A DNA stretch of 64,000 bases from Streptomyces sp. NBC_01351 (GTDB lineage Bacteria > Actinomycetota > Actinomycetes > Streptomycetales > Streptomycetaceae). Within the stretch, counting starts at the first letter, position 1. Every line of letters starts with the position of its first letter. Both the position numbers and the translations under genes were made by a program. The stretch lies in the NCBI RefSeq assembly GCF_036237315.1, contig NZ_CP108358.1, positions 124,001-188,000 on the forward strand, read 5' to 3'. Of this stretch, positions 16,515 to 25,616 are shown piece after piece. The notes under the pieces were generated by a model. It was not told the origin of the DNA. It did no database searches and was given only the letters and a program-made list of their open reading frames with translations.

Positions 16515-16536
16515 ATACAAACTGGGCGGTTTTTTT
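16515..16536. promoter_or_regulatory. ARE-like GBL-receptor box 5
   Basis: Core ACAAACTGGGCGGTTTTTTT, about 45-60 bp upstream of the receptor gene starting at 16578, overlapping its expected promoter. Probably the autoregulatory site. Confidence 0.75.
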
Positions 16537-16577
16537 ACTGACCCCGAACTCGCAACCTGAGTAAGGGAGGAGCCGAC

Positions 16578-17249
16578 GTGGCCGATCAGGTCCGAGCCAT
16601 CCGCACACGGCAGACGATCCTGTCCGCGGCGGCCAAGGTCTTCGAGGACCACGGCTACCAGGCCGCGACGATCTCGCAGATCCTCACCGAAGCCGGGGTA
16701 ACCAAGGGAGCCCTGTACTTCCACTTCCAGTCGAAGGACGACCTGGCCCAGGGAGTGCTCGCCGAGCAGGACCTGCGCCTCGTCCCACCGGCCCGGACGT
16801 CCAAGGTCCAGGAGCTCGTCGACGTGGCGATGCTGCACGCCCACCGCCTGGAGACCGACCCCATGGTGCGCGCCGGCGTCCGTCTGACGCTGGACCAGCA
16901 GGCACACGGTTTGGACCGCAGCGGACCCTTCGTACGATGGAGCGAGGCCCTTCAGCACCTGCTCCAGCAGGCCCGGGAGCAGGGTGCGCTGCTGCCCCAT
17001 GTCGTCCCCGCCGAGACCGCCGACGTCATCGTGGGATCGTTCGCCGGCATCCAGCAGATGTCCCAGGCCATCTGCGACTACCGCGACCTGTCGAGCAGGG
17101 TCTCCGCACTGATGCGCCACTTGCTGCCCAGCGTGGTGGTGCCCTCCGTCCTCGCGTCGCTCGACCTCTCCGACGGCCGGGGAGCCACGGTCTACGTCGA
17201 GGCCCTGAAGGCGGTCGACGAGCTGGAACTGTCGAGCTCCGTCGGCTGA
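16578..17249 (+). CDS. gamma-butyrolactone receptor (ArpA/ScbR family)
   Basis: A 223-residue protein, the most canonical of the three receptor-like paralogues. HTH: RAIRTRQTILSAAAKVFEDH and ISQILTEAGVTKGALYFHFQ. The ligand-binding domain keeps Trp141-type context (GPFVRWSEALQHLLQQAREQ). GTG at 16578 follows AAGGGAGGAGCC. It lies 276 bp after the AfsA gene and behind a clear ARE, so is the best candidate for the cognate receptor. Its last 58 bp overlap, tail to tail, the 3' end of the FAD monooxygenase gene. Confidence 0.92.
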   Translation: MADQVRAIRTRQTILSAAAKVFEDHGYQAATISQILTEAGVTKGALYFHFQSKDDLAQGVLAEQDLRLVPPARTSKVQELVDVAMLHAHRLETDPMVRAGVRLTLDQQAHGLDRSGPFVRWSEALQHLLQQAREQGALLPHVVPAETADVIVGSFAGIQQMSQAICDYRDLSSRVSALMRHLLPSVVVPSVLASLDLSDGRGATVYVEALKAVDELELSSSVG

Positions 17250-18775
17250 GCGGCAGCGCCCGTCCGACTCCCGGCGGCATCGTCGCTGCCGTCCTCGACG
17301 AGGTACCCGGACAGGACGTCGGGCAGGTCCGTCCCACCCGGCGTCCACGCGATGTAGCCGTCGGGCCGCACCAGGAGCGCGTCGTACGGCACTCCGGGCG
17401 CGGGCCGCGCACGCACCACGTGCAGCGTCCCCGCCCATGGGCGCGCCTCGTCCCGGTGGGCGTCGCCCTTCTCGCCCAGGAGCAGGAGCAGCGGACGGCC
17501 GTCCCGTAGGAGGCCGATCACATCGGTCTCGCCCGCCTCCGTGTGGAGCGGTGCGTTGCGCAGGAACGTTCCCGCTCCGGGCGAAGGACGGCCGGGGTGT
17601 GCCGGAAGCACCGTGTCCTGTGCACTGATCATGCCGCTGAGGTGCCCGTGGCCGTCGTCGGCGGCCAGTATTTCGGCGAACACCCCGCGCAGGGCGTCCG
17701 GTTCGAGGCCCGGCCGCATCAGGGCGAGCTGGGCCCGGGTGTTCTCGATGACCCGCCGGCCGGCCGGCCGGCGCTCCAGGTCGTAGGTGTCCAGCAGCTC
17801 CTCGCCCGCTCTGCCGTGCACGGCGAGCGCCAGCTTCCAGCCCAGGTTGAGGGCGTCCAGCACCCCGGTGCTCAGGCCCTGTCCACCGATGGGGAAGTGC
17901 ACGTGCGCCGCGTCCCCCATCAGGAAGACCCGTTCCGCCCGGAAGGTCCGGGCGAGTCTGGTGACGTCGCTGAACCTGCTGAGCCAGCGCGGATCTTCCA
18001 TCGCGACGTCGTGTCCGGCGATCCAGGACACCTCCCTCCGCAGGTCCTCCAGGGTGGGCGGCAGCTGCCGGTCGGCATGGGCGCCGGCGCAGTTGAGCGT
18101 CCTGATGTGCATCCCGCCCCCCGGGTCGCGCTTGGTCACGATCCAGCCCCGGTCCGTACGGAGCCACCCCTGGGACAGCACGTCCGGGTCCGTCAGTGTG
18201 ACCGTGCCCATGAGCGAGGCGACCGTGGCCGGCCAGGTGTCGGAGGTGATGCCCGCCTGTTCGCGGACCGTACCGCGCGCCCCGTCCGCCCCCACCACGT
18301 ACTGGGCGGCGCAGGTGACCGGCCCCTGCGGCCCCTCGGCGGTGACCCGCACCCCGTCCCGGTCCTGGACCGTTTCCGTCACCCGGTGCTCCCGCAGGAT
18401 CCGGGCTCCCGCCGCCCGGGCCCGCCCCTCGAACAGCCGCTCCAGCTCGGCCTGGGGGCACTTGAGGATCGGCTGCGGTTCGGTCTCGGGAGCCGCGATG
18501 AGCAGGCCGGGCAGGCCTGCGAAGTGGAAGGGGCTGGCGCCGCCCCCGGGACCGGCGGACGGGGCCACGGGTCCCGCCAGGTGACCGCGCCTGACCAGGC
18601 TCTGCACCGCCCTGGCGTGCAGCGTGGTCGCTTTGGGCCGTTCGGAGACCCGGACCTGCGATTCGAGCAGGACGGTGTCCACTCCGTACGCGGCGAGCTC
18701 GGCGGCGACGAGCATGCCGACCGGGCCGCCGCCCACCACGATCACCTGCGCATGTAACCGACGTAACCCCTGCAC
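17192..18775 (-). CDS. FAD-dependent aromatic hydroxylase with two early TTA codons
   Basis: A 527-residue class A flavoprotein monooxygenase of the p-hydroxybenzoate hydroxylase type that acts on aromatic polyketides (PgaE, MtmOIV) or rifamycin-like drugs. FAD motif VIVVGGGPVGMLVAAELAAY, the second motif VVGADGARGTVRE, and the third DAAHVHFPIGGQGLSTGVLD. The C-terminal third is thioredoxin-like, as in this class. GTG at 18775 sits behind GGGGAGGGG. Codons 4 and 7 are both TTA, implying strong bldA dependence unless translation starts later at the GTG for residue 11. An ARE-like box lies at 18821-18846. It could be a tailoring enzyme or a resistance enzyme. Confidence 0.9.
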   Translation of the reverse strand: MQGLRRLHAQVIVVGGGPVGMLVAAELAAYGVDTVLLESQVRVSERPKATTLHARAVQSLVRRGHLAGPVAPSAGPGGGASPFHFAGLPGLLIAAPETEPQPILKCPQAELERLFEGRARAAGARILREHRVTETVQDRDGVRVTAEGPQGPVTCAAQYVVGADGARGTVREQAGITSDTWPATVASLMGTVTLTDPDVLSQGWLRTDRGWIVTKRDPGGGMHIRTLNCAGAHADRQLPPTLEDLRREVSWIAGHDVAMEDPRWLSRFSDVTRLARTFRAERVFLMGDAAHVHFPIGGQGLSTGVLDALNLGWKLALAVHGRAGEELLDTYDLERRPAGRRVIENTRAQLALMRPGLEPDALRGVFAEILAADDGHGHLSGMISAQDTVLPAHPGRPSPGAGTFLRNAPLHTEAGETDVIGLLRDGRPLLLLLGEKGDAHRDEARPWAGTLHVVRARPAPGVPYDALLVRPDGYIAWTPGGTDLPDVLSGYLVEDGSDDAAGSRTGAAAQPTELDSSSSSTAFRAST

Positions 18776-18820
18776 AGCGGCGCCCCTCCCCGTTGGCCAG
18801 TCCCCATCCGGCAGCCGGAA

Positions 18821-18846
18821 ATATACCGGGCAGCCCGTTTGTTTTC
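18821..18846. promoter_or_regulatory. ARE-like GBL-receptor box 6
   Basis: Core ATACCGGGCAGCCCGTTTGT, upstream of the FAD monooxygenase. It suggests the hydroxylase is controlled by the same signal as the SARP and receptors. Confidence 0.65.
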
Positions 18847-18887
18847 TAGCTTTCGGCGCCGCCGCGACAAGAGCAACTCCGCAACTC

Positions 18888-20255
18888 TCAGGCGGAGTTC
18901 GGACCGAACTCCGCCGACTCCCCCGACAGCAGCAGCTTCTTCTGCGGCTTGCCCATGGCGTTGCGCGGCACCGCCCCGACGAAGCGCACCTCGCGCGGGC
19001 GCTTGTGCACCGACAGGTGCGCGGCGACGAAGTCGGTGAGCTCCGCGCCGGTGACCCCCTCGGCGACGACGTAGGCGACGATCCGCTGTCCGAGGTCCGC
19101 GTCGGGCACGCCGACCACGGCCGCCTCGCGCACCTTGGGGTGGTCCAGCAGGGCGTTCTCGATCTCGCCCGCGCCGATCCGGTAGCCCCCGGACTTGATC
19201 ATGTCGATGGAGGCGCGGCCCACGATCCGGTGCACGCCGTCCGCCTCGTCGACGGCCGCGATGTCTCCCGTACGGAACCAGCCGTCCTCGGTGTACGCGG
19301 CGGCGGTGGCCTCCGGCCGGCCGAGGTACCCGGAGAACAGGGTGGGCCCGGTCAGCTGGAGTTCCCCGATCTCCGCGCCCGGCTCGGCGGCGATCCGCGT
19401 GGCGATGCCGGGCAGCGGGGTGCCGACCGTCCCGGGCCGCACCTCGCCCCCCGCCCGCCCGCTCACCGTGATCAGGGTCTCGGTCATCCCGTAGCGCTCC
19501 ACGGGGCGGTGTCCGGTCAGCCGCTCCAGGTCCCGGAAGACGGGCGCGGGCAGGGCGGCGCTGCCCGACACCAGGAGCCGGGCCCCGGACAGCGCGGCGG
19601 CGGCCTCCGGTGCGGCGGCGATACGGGACCACACGGTCGGCACCCCGAAGTACAGGCTGCCGCCGGCCGAGGCGTAGGCCTCGGGCGTCGGCCGCCCGGT
19701 GTGCACGAGGCGGCTGCCGGTGCGCAGGGCGCCGAGCACGCCGAGGACCAGCCCGTGCACGTGGAACAGCGGCAGCCCGTGCACCAGGGTGTCGTCGGCG
19801 CTCCACTGCCAGGCTCCGGCGAGCGCGTCGAGGTCGGCGGCGATGGCGGCGCCGCTGAGGACCACGCCCTTGGGCGGGCCGGTGGTCCCGGAGGTGTACA
19901 GGATCAGCGCGGGGTCCCCGGGCGCGGCGGGCTTCCCGGACCGGGCCGCCGAAGAGCGCCGGGCGAAGTCCACCTCGACCTCCGCGGCACCCGAGTCGCG
20001 CAGGATGTGCTCCCGCTCGTCGGTCCCCGCGTCGGGCGGCAGCGGTACGCAGGGCACCCCGGCGAGCAGCCCGCCGACCACCGCGGCGACGGTCTCCAGG
20101 GAGGGCGTGGCGGTCACCGCGAAGGCCGGGGCCCCCGCGACGTCCGCGGCCACCGCCCCGGCCGCGCCGAGCAGTTCCTCGTACGAAGCGGTGCGGCCGG
20201 CGACGGTGACGGCGTCCGCGCGGTCCCCGTACGCACCTTCGAGTGCGGTGAGCAC
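18888..20255 (-). CDS. matB: malonyl-CoA synthetase-like acyl-CoA ligase (MatB type)
   Basis: A 455-residue ANL-family ligase making an acyl-CoA from a free acid, ATP and CoA. P-loop ILYTSGTTGPPKGVV, A5 ERYGMTETL, A7-A8 WFRTGDI and GRASIDMIKSGGYRIGAGEI, and C-terminal Lys motif RNAMGKPQKK. The overall layout matches malonyl/methylmalonyl-CoA synthetases. GTG at 20255 follows AGAGGGGAACTATC; an ATG 30 bp upstream has no such site. It could feed extender units to the neighbouring polyketide genes or serve dicarboxylate catabolism. Confidence 0.85.
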   Translation of the reverse strand: MLTALEGAYGDRADAVTVAGRTASYEELLGAAGAVAADVAGAPAFAVTATPSLETVAAVVGGLLAGVPCVPLPPDAGTDEREHILRDSGAAEVEVDFARRSSAARSGKPAAPGDPALILYTSGTTGPPKGVVLSGAAIAADLDALAGAWQWSADDTLVHGLPLFHVHGLVLGVLGALRTGSRLVHTGRPTPEAYASAGGSLYFGVPTVWSRIAAAPEAAAALSGARLLVSGSAALPAPVFRDLERLTGHRPVERYGMTETLITVSGRAGGEVRPGTVGTPLPGIATRIAAEPGAEIGELQLTGPTLFSGYLGRPEATAAAYTEDGWFRTGDIAAVDEADGVHRIVGRASIDMIKSGGYRIGAGEIENALLDHPKVREAAVVGVPDADLGQRIVAYVVAEGVTGAELTDFVAAHLSVHKRPREVRFVGAVPRNAMGKPQKKLLLSGESAEFGPNSA

Positions 20256-20444
20256 GATAGTTCCCCTCTGTGGTGGTCCCGGCATCGAGACGGCTGCTCA
20301 AGACGCAGTGGACGGCTGCTCGAATCCTCCGCGCCTCAGGACGCCCGCCCCCGTATAGTCGCGGTGCCTTGACTAGTTGATGACCCGTTCCCGAAGAATC
20401 GATGACCGAGATCCTCCGAGGACGGACGAGCAGGGGGAGACAAT

Positions 20445-20942
20445 ATGGAGACCGCACGGCTGGCCTCGCTCATCGCCGCCACCGTCACCATGGGCCTGGT
20501 CAGCGGCCTGTTCTACGGCTTCTCCGTCTCCGTGATGCCGGGTCTGAAGCGCTCCGACGACCGGACGGTCATCGAGGTCATGCAGCACATCAACAAGGCC
20601 ATCCTCAACGGCTGGTTCGTCCTCGGCTACATCGGCGCGTTCCTGTTCACCGCCCTGGCGCTGGCCCTTCACGTCCCGTCCGACGGCCGTGACGTGCTGC
20701 CCCCGCTGATCGCGGCCCTGGTCTGCTACATCCTGTCGATGGGCCTCACCAACAAGGTGAACATCCCGCTGAACAACGCGCTGGAGAAGGCCGGCCCGGT
20801 CGCCCGGATCAGCGACCCGGCCGCCGTCCGCCGCGCCTTCGAGGGCCCCTGGGCCCGCGCGAACGTCTGGCGCACCCTGCTCTGCACCGCCGCGGTCGGC
20901 TTCCTGGCCTGGGCCCTGTACCTGCACGGTCAGGCCCGCTGA
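20445..20942 (+). CDS. DUF1772 membrane protein
   Basis: A 165-residue protein with four TM helices (about 5-30, 52-75, 85-103 and 141-160). It shares with the next, oppositely oriented gene the motifs SVMPGL and NKVNIPLNNAL, where the DUF1772 family has its conserved N-x-P-x-N element. ATG at 20445 after GGGGGAGACAAT. It is divergent from the MatB-like gene, with about 190 bp between them. Function unknown; some relatives are anthrone oxygenases. Confidence 0.75.
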   Translation: METARLASLIAATVTMGLVSGLFYGFSVSVMPGLKRSDDRTVIEVMQHINKAILNGWFVLGYIGAFLFTALALALHVPSDGRDVLPPLIAALVCYILSMGLTNKVNIPLNNALEKAGPVARISDPAAVRRAFEGPWARANVWRTLLCTAAVGFLAWALYLHGQAR

Positions 20943-20972
20943 CCCGCACCCGGGCACGCACCCGGGCACGCA

Positions 20973-21007
20973 CGAAGTCCCCCGGTCGGGTGGGCCGGAG
21001 GACTTCG
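20973..21007. terminator. hairpin between convergent DUF1772 genes
   Basis: CGAAGTCC (20973-20980) pairs with GGACTTCG (21000-21007), with inner CCGG/CCGG pairing. It lies between the two convergent stop codons and should end transcription in both directions. Confidence 0.7.
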
Positions 21008-21057
21008 AGGTGGTGCGTGGGGGAGGACGAGGACCGGCGGAGTCGGGGCTCGATGGG

Positions 21058-21627
21058 TCAGCGGGTGGCCCGGCCGTAGAGGATCAGGGCACGGGCCAGG
21101 GCGGTCAGGGCCACCGTGCACAGCAGGGTGCGGATGATGTTGGTGGACACCCAGGTGCTCTTGAACTTCTCGACGATCGCGAAGTCCGTCAGCTTCGCCG
21201 CGTCGCCCGCGTCGGCGAGCTCGTTGTTCAGCGGGATGTTCACGGAGAACGTGATCATCAGGACGACGAAGTAGGCCAGGGCGGCCGCCCCTACCCAGAT
21301 CGCCACGCCGCGGCGGCCCTTGCGGTACTCGACGACCGCCGAGGCGGCGGACGCGAGCAGGGCGATGACGAACGCCATGCCGAAGAGCCCGTTGCCGTCG
21401 ATCATCTCGTTGAAGGACTGCATCGCGGTGACGTACGTACGGTCGTCGCCCTCGGCCAGTCCCGGCATCACCGAGACGTCGAAGGCGAAGAACAGGCCCG
21501 CCATCAGGCCGACCAGCACCGTCGAGACCAGGAGGAGCGCGGTGGCGATCTTGGAGCGCTCGGTGGTCGCCGGCGGGGGCTGCCGGGGCGGGGCGTAGGG
21601 CCCGCTACCGGCCGGATTGGAGTTCAT
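21058..21627 (-). CDS. DUF1772 membrane protein, paralogue
   Basis: A 189-residue paralogue of the gene ending at 20942, with a Pro-rich cytosolic N-terminus (APPRQPPPATTER) and four TM helices. Shared signatures: FDVSVMPGLAEGDDRTYVTA and FSVNIPLNNELADAG. The tail-to-tail arrangement of two diverged copies suggests an old inverted duplication. No enzymatic residues can be assigned by eye. The 292 bp between this gene and the oxidase further right hold no recognisable gene. Confidence 0.75.
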   Translation of the reverse strand: MNSNPAGSGPYAPPRQPPPATTERSKIATALLLVSTVLVGLMAGLFFAFDVSVMPGLAEGDDRTYVTAMQSFNEMIDGNGLFGMAFVIALLASAASAVVEYRKGRRGVAIWVGAAALAYFVVLMITFSVNIPLNNELADAGDAAKLTDFAIVEKFKSTWVSTNIIRTLLCTVALTALARALILYGRATR

Positions 21628-21919
21628 GGGACATCCTCGTCTGGGTGGTGGGAGTGCTGCTCGCCCTCGGCACGGACATCCGATCGTGGCACTCCCCGGG
21701 ACACCCGGCCATGGGTTTCCACCGACGTTCGAGCAGGGCTCGACCGCTGAACTCGACCGCAGAGATCAAAAACTGGACTCATGTGATGACTCGTGGGGGA
21801 CACGGCCGGACATGGTCTGTTGCCCAGGATTCTTCCGACGGATCCTCGGCTCGCCCTTGAGCGGTCGTCGAGCGGAGCCGTGGCACCGGACGTGGCACCG
21901 GCCGCGCGCCGGACACGGC

Positions 21920-23368
21920 CTACCGGATGCGGAAGTTCGCCATCATCCCCATCGCCGAGTGGTCCAGCAGGTGGCAGTGGTAGACGTACGTCCCCTTGTA
22001 GGTGTTGAAGGTGGCGTGCAGTTTCACCGTCTCGCCGGGGAAGAGCCGCACGGTGTCCTTCGCGCCGGCCTCGCCCGGCCCGACCGGGGCGCCGTTGCGC
22101 TCCAGCAGCCGGAACTGCACCAGGTGCATGTGGAAGTTGTGCGGGACGATCTTGTTGGCGTTGGTGACGGTCCAGATCTCCGAGGTGCCGTGCGCGATGG
22201 TCTGATCGATGCGCTGGTAGTCCCACTCCTGGCCGTCCATGAAGCCCCTCGGCTCCTCCCGGCCGTCCTCGTCCATGCTGAGGACGATGTTGCGCTGCAC
22301 CGTCGCCGGCGCCAGGGCCGGGAACGTGCGCAGCCTGTCGGGCACCCGGCTCGGGTCGGAGGCGGTTCGTACGACGTCGAAGCGCAGCACCTTGCCCACC
22401 TGGTCCGGGGTGCCCGGGCCCAGGGTGTTCTCCAGGACGATCTTCGTGCCGACCGGGTAGCGGGAGAAGTCGATGACCACGTCCGCGCGCTCCGCCGGGG
22501 ACAGCCCGATGGTGTCGGTGGTGAAGGGGCGCTCCAGCAGCCCGCCGTCCGTGCCGATCTGGATCATCTGGCCGCCGTCCGACAAGCGGAGCTGGAAGAA
22601 GCGCATGTTGGAGGAGTTGAGCAGCCGGAAGCGGTACTTCCGCGCTGCCACCTCGAAGTAGGGGCTCGGGCGCCCGTTGGCGAGGATGGTCGTCCGGCCG
22701 AAGACGTCGTCCATGACGTAGACCAGCTGTCCGGCCTCGTCGAAGCGGGCGTCGCGCAGGGCGATCGGGACCTCGTACTGGCCGGCCGGGAGCGGCAGCG
22801 ACCGTTCGTTCTCGTCCGAGAGCAGGTAGGTGGCGGACAGGCCGCGGTAGACGTGCTCCGACTCCATGTGGTGGGCGTGGTCGTGGAACCAGAGGCCGGC
22901 GCCCGCCTGCTGGTTGGGGTAGGTGTAGGTGCGCGAGGTGCCCGGCCCGAAGGTGTCCATGGGGCCGCCGTCGTTCTCCGGTGAGACGTTGCCGCCGTGC
23001 AGGTGGACCGAGACCGGCATGCCCAGGTTGTTGCGGTGCCGGATCACCACGGGCCGCCCGGAGCGGGCGCGCAGCACGGGGCCCGGAAAGTTCCCGTTGT
23101 ACGTCAGGACCTTCGTCTGCACCCCGGGGATGATCTCCCGCGCCACCTCCTTCATGGTCACGGCGTACGTGTCCTGGCCGCCCAGCACGGATATCGGCGA
23201 GAGCACCGGCGTCGTCGGCATCCGCACGGTGAACGGCGCCGGGACGGTGACCGCCTCCGTGGCCTCCGCGGACTGGGCGCTGAGCAGCGGCACCAGCCCA
23301 CCGGTGGTGAGCAGGCCCGCACCGGCCGCGCCGATGGCGCCGCCGAGCACGCTGCGTCTGGTGACCAT
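21920..23368 (-). CDS. Tat-exported multicopper oxidase (CotA/laccase-like)
   Basis: A 482-residue three-cupredoxin-domain oxidase that oxidises phenols, bilirubin or metal ions with O2. The N-terminus VTRRSVLGGAIGAAGAGLL is a Tat signal. Copper ligands: HLHGG (near 115), WFHDHAHHMES (near 155), HNFHMHLVQF (near 400) and the C-terminal YHCHLLDHSAMGMM with the type 1 Cys. ATG at 23368 follows AGGAGGAAACCC, and starting here puts the twin Arg close to the N-terminus. Phenoxazinone synthase/CotA subfamily is the best guess; it acts outside the membrane. Confidence 0.9.
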   Translation of the reverse strand: MVTRRSVLGGAIGAAGAGLLTTGGLVPLLSAQSAEATEAVTVPAPFTVRMPTTPVLSPISVLGGQDTYAVTMKEVAREIIPGVQTKVLTYNGNFPGPVLRARSGRPVVIRHRNNLGMPVSVHLHGGNVSPENDGGPMDTFGPGTSRTYTYPNQQAGAGLWFHDHAHHMESEHVYRGLSATYLLSDENERSLPLPAGQYEVPIALRDARFDEAGQLVYVMDDVFGRTTILANGRPSPYFEVAARKYRFRLLNSSNMRFFQLRLSDGGQMIQIGTDGGLLERPFTTDTIGLSPAERADVVIDFSRYPVGTKIVLENTLGPGTPDQVGKVLRFDVVRTASDPSRVPDRLRTFPALAPATVQRNIVLSMDEDGREEPRGFMDGQEWDYQRIDQTIAHGTSEIWTVTNANKIVPHNFHMHLVQFRLLERNGAPVGPGEAGAKDTVRLFPGETVKLHATFNTYKGTYVYHCHLLDHSAMGMMANFRIR

Positions 23369-23568
23369 GGGTTTCCTCCTGGGAAGGGTGGGGTGCGCGC
23401 GGGAGGCGCGCCGCGAGTGCACCAGGGCCCGCTAGCGCGTCGCTCGAACCCGGATGGGGTGAGGTTGCGCGGGCCTTGCGGGGGCCCGGCAACCCTTCTC
23501 GTGCGTACGTACGACCGCGTACGCCCGACTTGTGCCGCCGCACCCGGCGGCCGCTGGGGGAGGCTCCC

Positions 23569-24963
23569 GTGGACCTGCACGACCTGCACGACTTACGCGA
23601 CTGGCTGCCGCGTGCGCTCGGCGTGGCGGAGCGGTGGGGCGGGCAGTTCGGACCGTACGAGACGCACGACGCGCACCGGATCGCCCCCGAGGCGTTCACC
23701 GAGGCCTTCGACCGCCTCGCCAAACGGATGGACCACAACTATCCGTTCTTCCACCCGCGTTACGCCGGACAGATGGTCAAGCCGCCGCATCCGGCGGCCG
23801 TCACCGGCTACCTGACCGCGATGCTCTTCAACCCGAACAACCACGCCGCGGAGGGCGGCCCGGCGACCACGGAGATGGAACGCGAGGCGGTCGCCGAGCT
23901 GGCCTCGATGTTCGGCCTCGCCGCGCACGTCGGGCACCTCACCACCAGCGGCACCATGGCCAACCTGGAGGCCCTGTACGTCGCCCGGCAGCTGCACCCG
24001 GACCGCGGGATCGCGTACAGCAGCGAGTGCCACTACACGCACGAGCGGATGTGCCACGTCCTCGGCATGGAGGGCCACCGCATCCCCGCCGACGCCCACG
24101 GGCGCATCGACCTCGACGCGCTGGAGCAGGCCCTGCGCACCGGCCGGATCGGCACCGTCGTCGTCACCACCGGCACCACCGGCCTGGGGGCGGTCGACCC
24201 CGTGCACGAGGTGCTGCGGCTGGCCCGCCGGTACGGGGCGCGGGTGCACGTCGACGCGGCGTACGGCGGCTTCTACGCGATCCTCGGCCGGACCGGCACC
24301 GGCGACATCGACCCCGCACCCTGGCGGGCGATCGCCGAATGCGACTCGGTCGTCGTCGACCCGCACAAGCAGGGCCTGCAGCCGTACGGCTGCGGCGCGG
24401 TCCTCTTCCCGGACCCGCGCGCCGGCCGGCACTTCGCGCACGACTCCCCGTACACCTACTTCACCGACTCGGACCTGCACCTGGGCGAGATCAGCCTGGA
24501 GTGCTCACGGGCGGGTGCCGCGGCCGCCGGCCTGTGGCTGACCCTGCAGCTCCTCCCGCTCACCCCGGACGGCTTCGGCCGCATCCTCGCCGCGAACCGC
24601 CGGGCCGCACTGAGCTGGGCGGACCTCCTCGCCACGTCCGACGACCTCACCCTCTACCAGCGCCCGGACCTCGACATCGTCACGTACTTCCCGACGACCG
24701 CGGACGGCTCCCTCTCCTCCATCGACGCGGCCTCGGACCGCCTGCTGCGCGACGGAATGACGGCCGAGGCAGACCCGGTGTTCCTGAGCGTGCTGCGCGC
24801 GGACGCCGACGCTTTCGTACGCCGCCACCCGCAGGTGGTGCGCGACGCGGAGGCGGCCCGGGTGATCCGCAGCGTCCTGATCAAGCCGGAGTCCGAGCAC
24901 TACCTGCCGGTGCTGCACGCCCGGGTGTCGGAACTCGCCGCCCTGGGCCGCACGCCGGCCTGA
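23569..24963 (+). CDS. PLP-dependent group II amino-acid decarboxylase family protein
   Basis: A 464-residue fold-type I PLP enzyme. Schiff-base Lys in VVDPHKQGLQPYGCGAVLF (about residue 266), cofactor-binding HVDAAYGGFY (about 229) and TTSGTMANLEALYVARQL. These are hallmarks of the decarboxylase family acting on tyrosine, tryptophan, glutamate or diaminobutyrate, though some members are aldehyde synthases or cyclases. GTG at 23569 follows GGGGGAGGCTCCC. It is followed by a GNAT acetyltransferase 50 bp on and a DUF6875 gene, so the three may modify one small amine. The substrate is not predictable by eye. Confidence 0.85.
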   Translation: MDLHDLHDLRDWLPRALGVAERWGGQFGPYETHDAHRIAPEAFTEAFDRLAKRMDHNYPFFHPRYAGQMVKPPHPAAVTGYLTAMLFNPNNHAAEGGPATTEMEREAVAELASMFGLAAHVGHLTTSGTMANLEALYVARQLHPDRGIAYSSECHYTHERMCHVLGMEGHRIPADAHGRIDLDALEQALRTGRIGTVVVTTGTTGLGAVDPVHEVLRLARRYGARVHVDAAYGGFYAILGRTGTGDIDPAPWRAIAECDSVVVDPHKQGLQPYGCGAVLFPDPRAGRHFAHDSPYTYFTDSDLHLGEISLECSRAGAAAAGLWLTLQLLPLTPDGFGRILAANRRAALSWADLLATSDDLTLYQRPDLDIVTYFPTTADGSLSSIDAASDRLLRDGMTAEADPVFLSVLRADADAFVRRHPQVVRDAEAARVIRSVLIKPESEHYLPVLHARVSELAALGRTPA

Positions 24964-25013
24964 CCGAGCACGCCCCTCTCCCCTCTCCTCTCCTACCGAC
25001 CGGAGGACCCGTC

Positions 25014-25616
25014 TTGTCCCCGACCCTCTCCCCTTCCCCTTCCCCCAACCTCAGCCGCTCCCGAGTCACCCACCTGTCCGCCCTGCTCGCCTCCTCCTTC
25101 CACAACGACCCCCTGGCGCGCTGGATGATCCCGAACGAACGGCTCCGAACCGAGCTCCTGCCGGGGTTCTTCCGGGTGTTCGTCGAACTGTCCGCCGCAC
25201 ACGACGGGGTGCTCACCACCCCGGACGGCGACGCGGTGCTGCTCTTCCTGCCGCCCGGCGCCGAGCCCGACGAGGCAGCCCTGGACGCGGCCTTCACCGA
25301 GGCCCTGGGCGAGCACGCGGACGCCCTGCGCACGATCTCCGCCCTCCAGGCGGAACACCACCCCCACGGCCCGCCGCACTACTACATCTCCTTCGGCGCG
25401 GTCCGCCCCGGCCGCCAGCAGGGCGGCCTGATCTCCCACCTCTTGACCACACTGCTCGCCCGCGCGGACGCCGAGGGCGTCGGCGCGTACACGGAGGCCA
25501 GCTCCCCGGGCGGCGAGGCGGCGACCCGCCGCTTCGGCTTCGACCGCCTGGGCGGGGACTTGGAGCTGCCCGCCGGCGGACCCGTACTCCGACCGATGTG
25601 GAGGGACCCCCGATGA
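25014..25616 (+). CDS. GNAT-family N-acetyltransferase
   Basis: A 200-residue protein. The acetyl-CoA pyrophosphate loop is visible as VRPGRQQGGLISHLL (a Q/R-x-x-G-x-G/A variant, around 136), followed by EASSPGGEAATRRFGF, the usual beta5-alpha4 region. TTG at 25014 is inferred from GGAGGACCC 3 bp upstream; the first 15 residues are Ser/Pro-rich. The stop overlaps the next start (ATGA). It probably acetylates a product of the preceding PLP enzyme. Confidence 0.75.
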   Translation: MSPTLSPSPSPNLSRSRVTHLSALLASSFHNDPLARWMIPNERLRTELLPGFFRVFVELSAAHDGVLTTPDGDAVLLFLPPGAEPDEAALDAAFTEALGEHADALRTISALQAEHHPHGPPHYYISFGAVRPGRQQGGLISHLLTTLLARADAEGVGAYTEASSPGGEAATRRFGFDRLGGDLELPAGGPVLRPMWRDPR

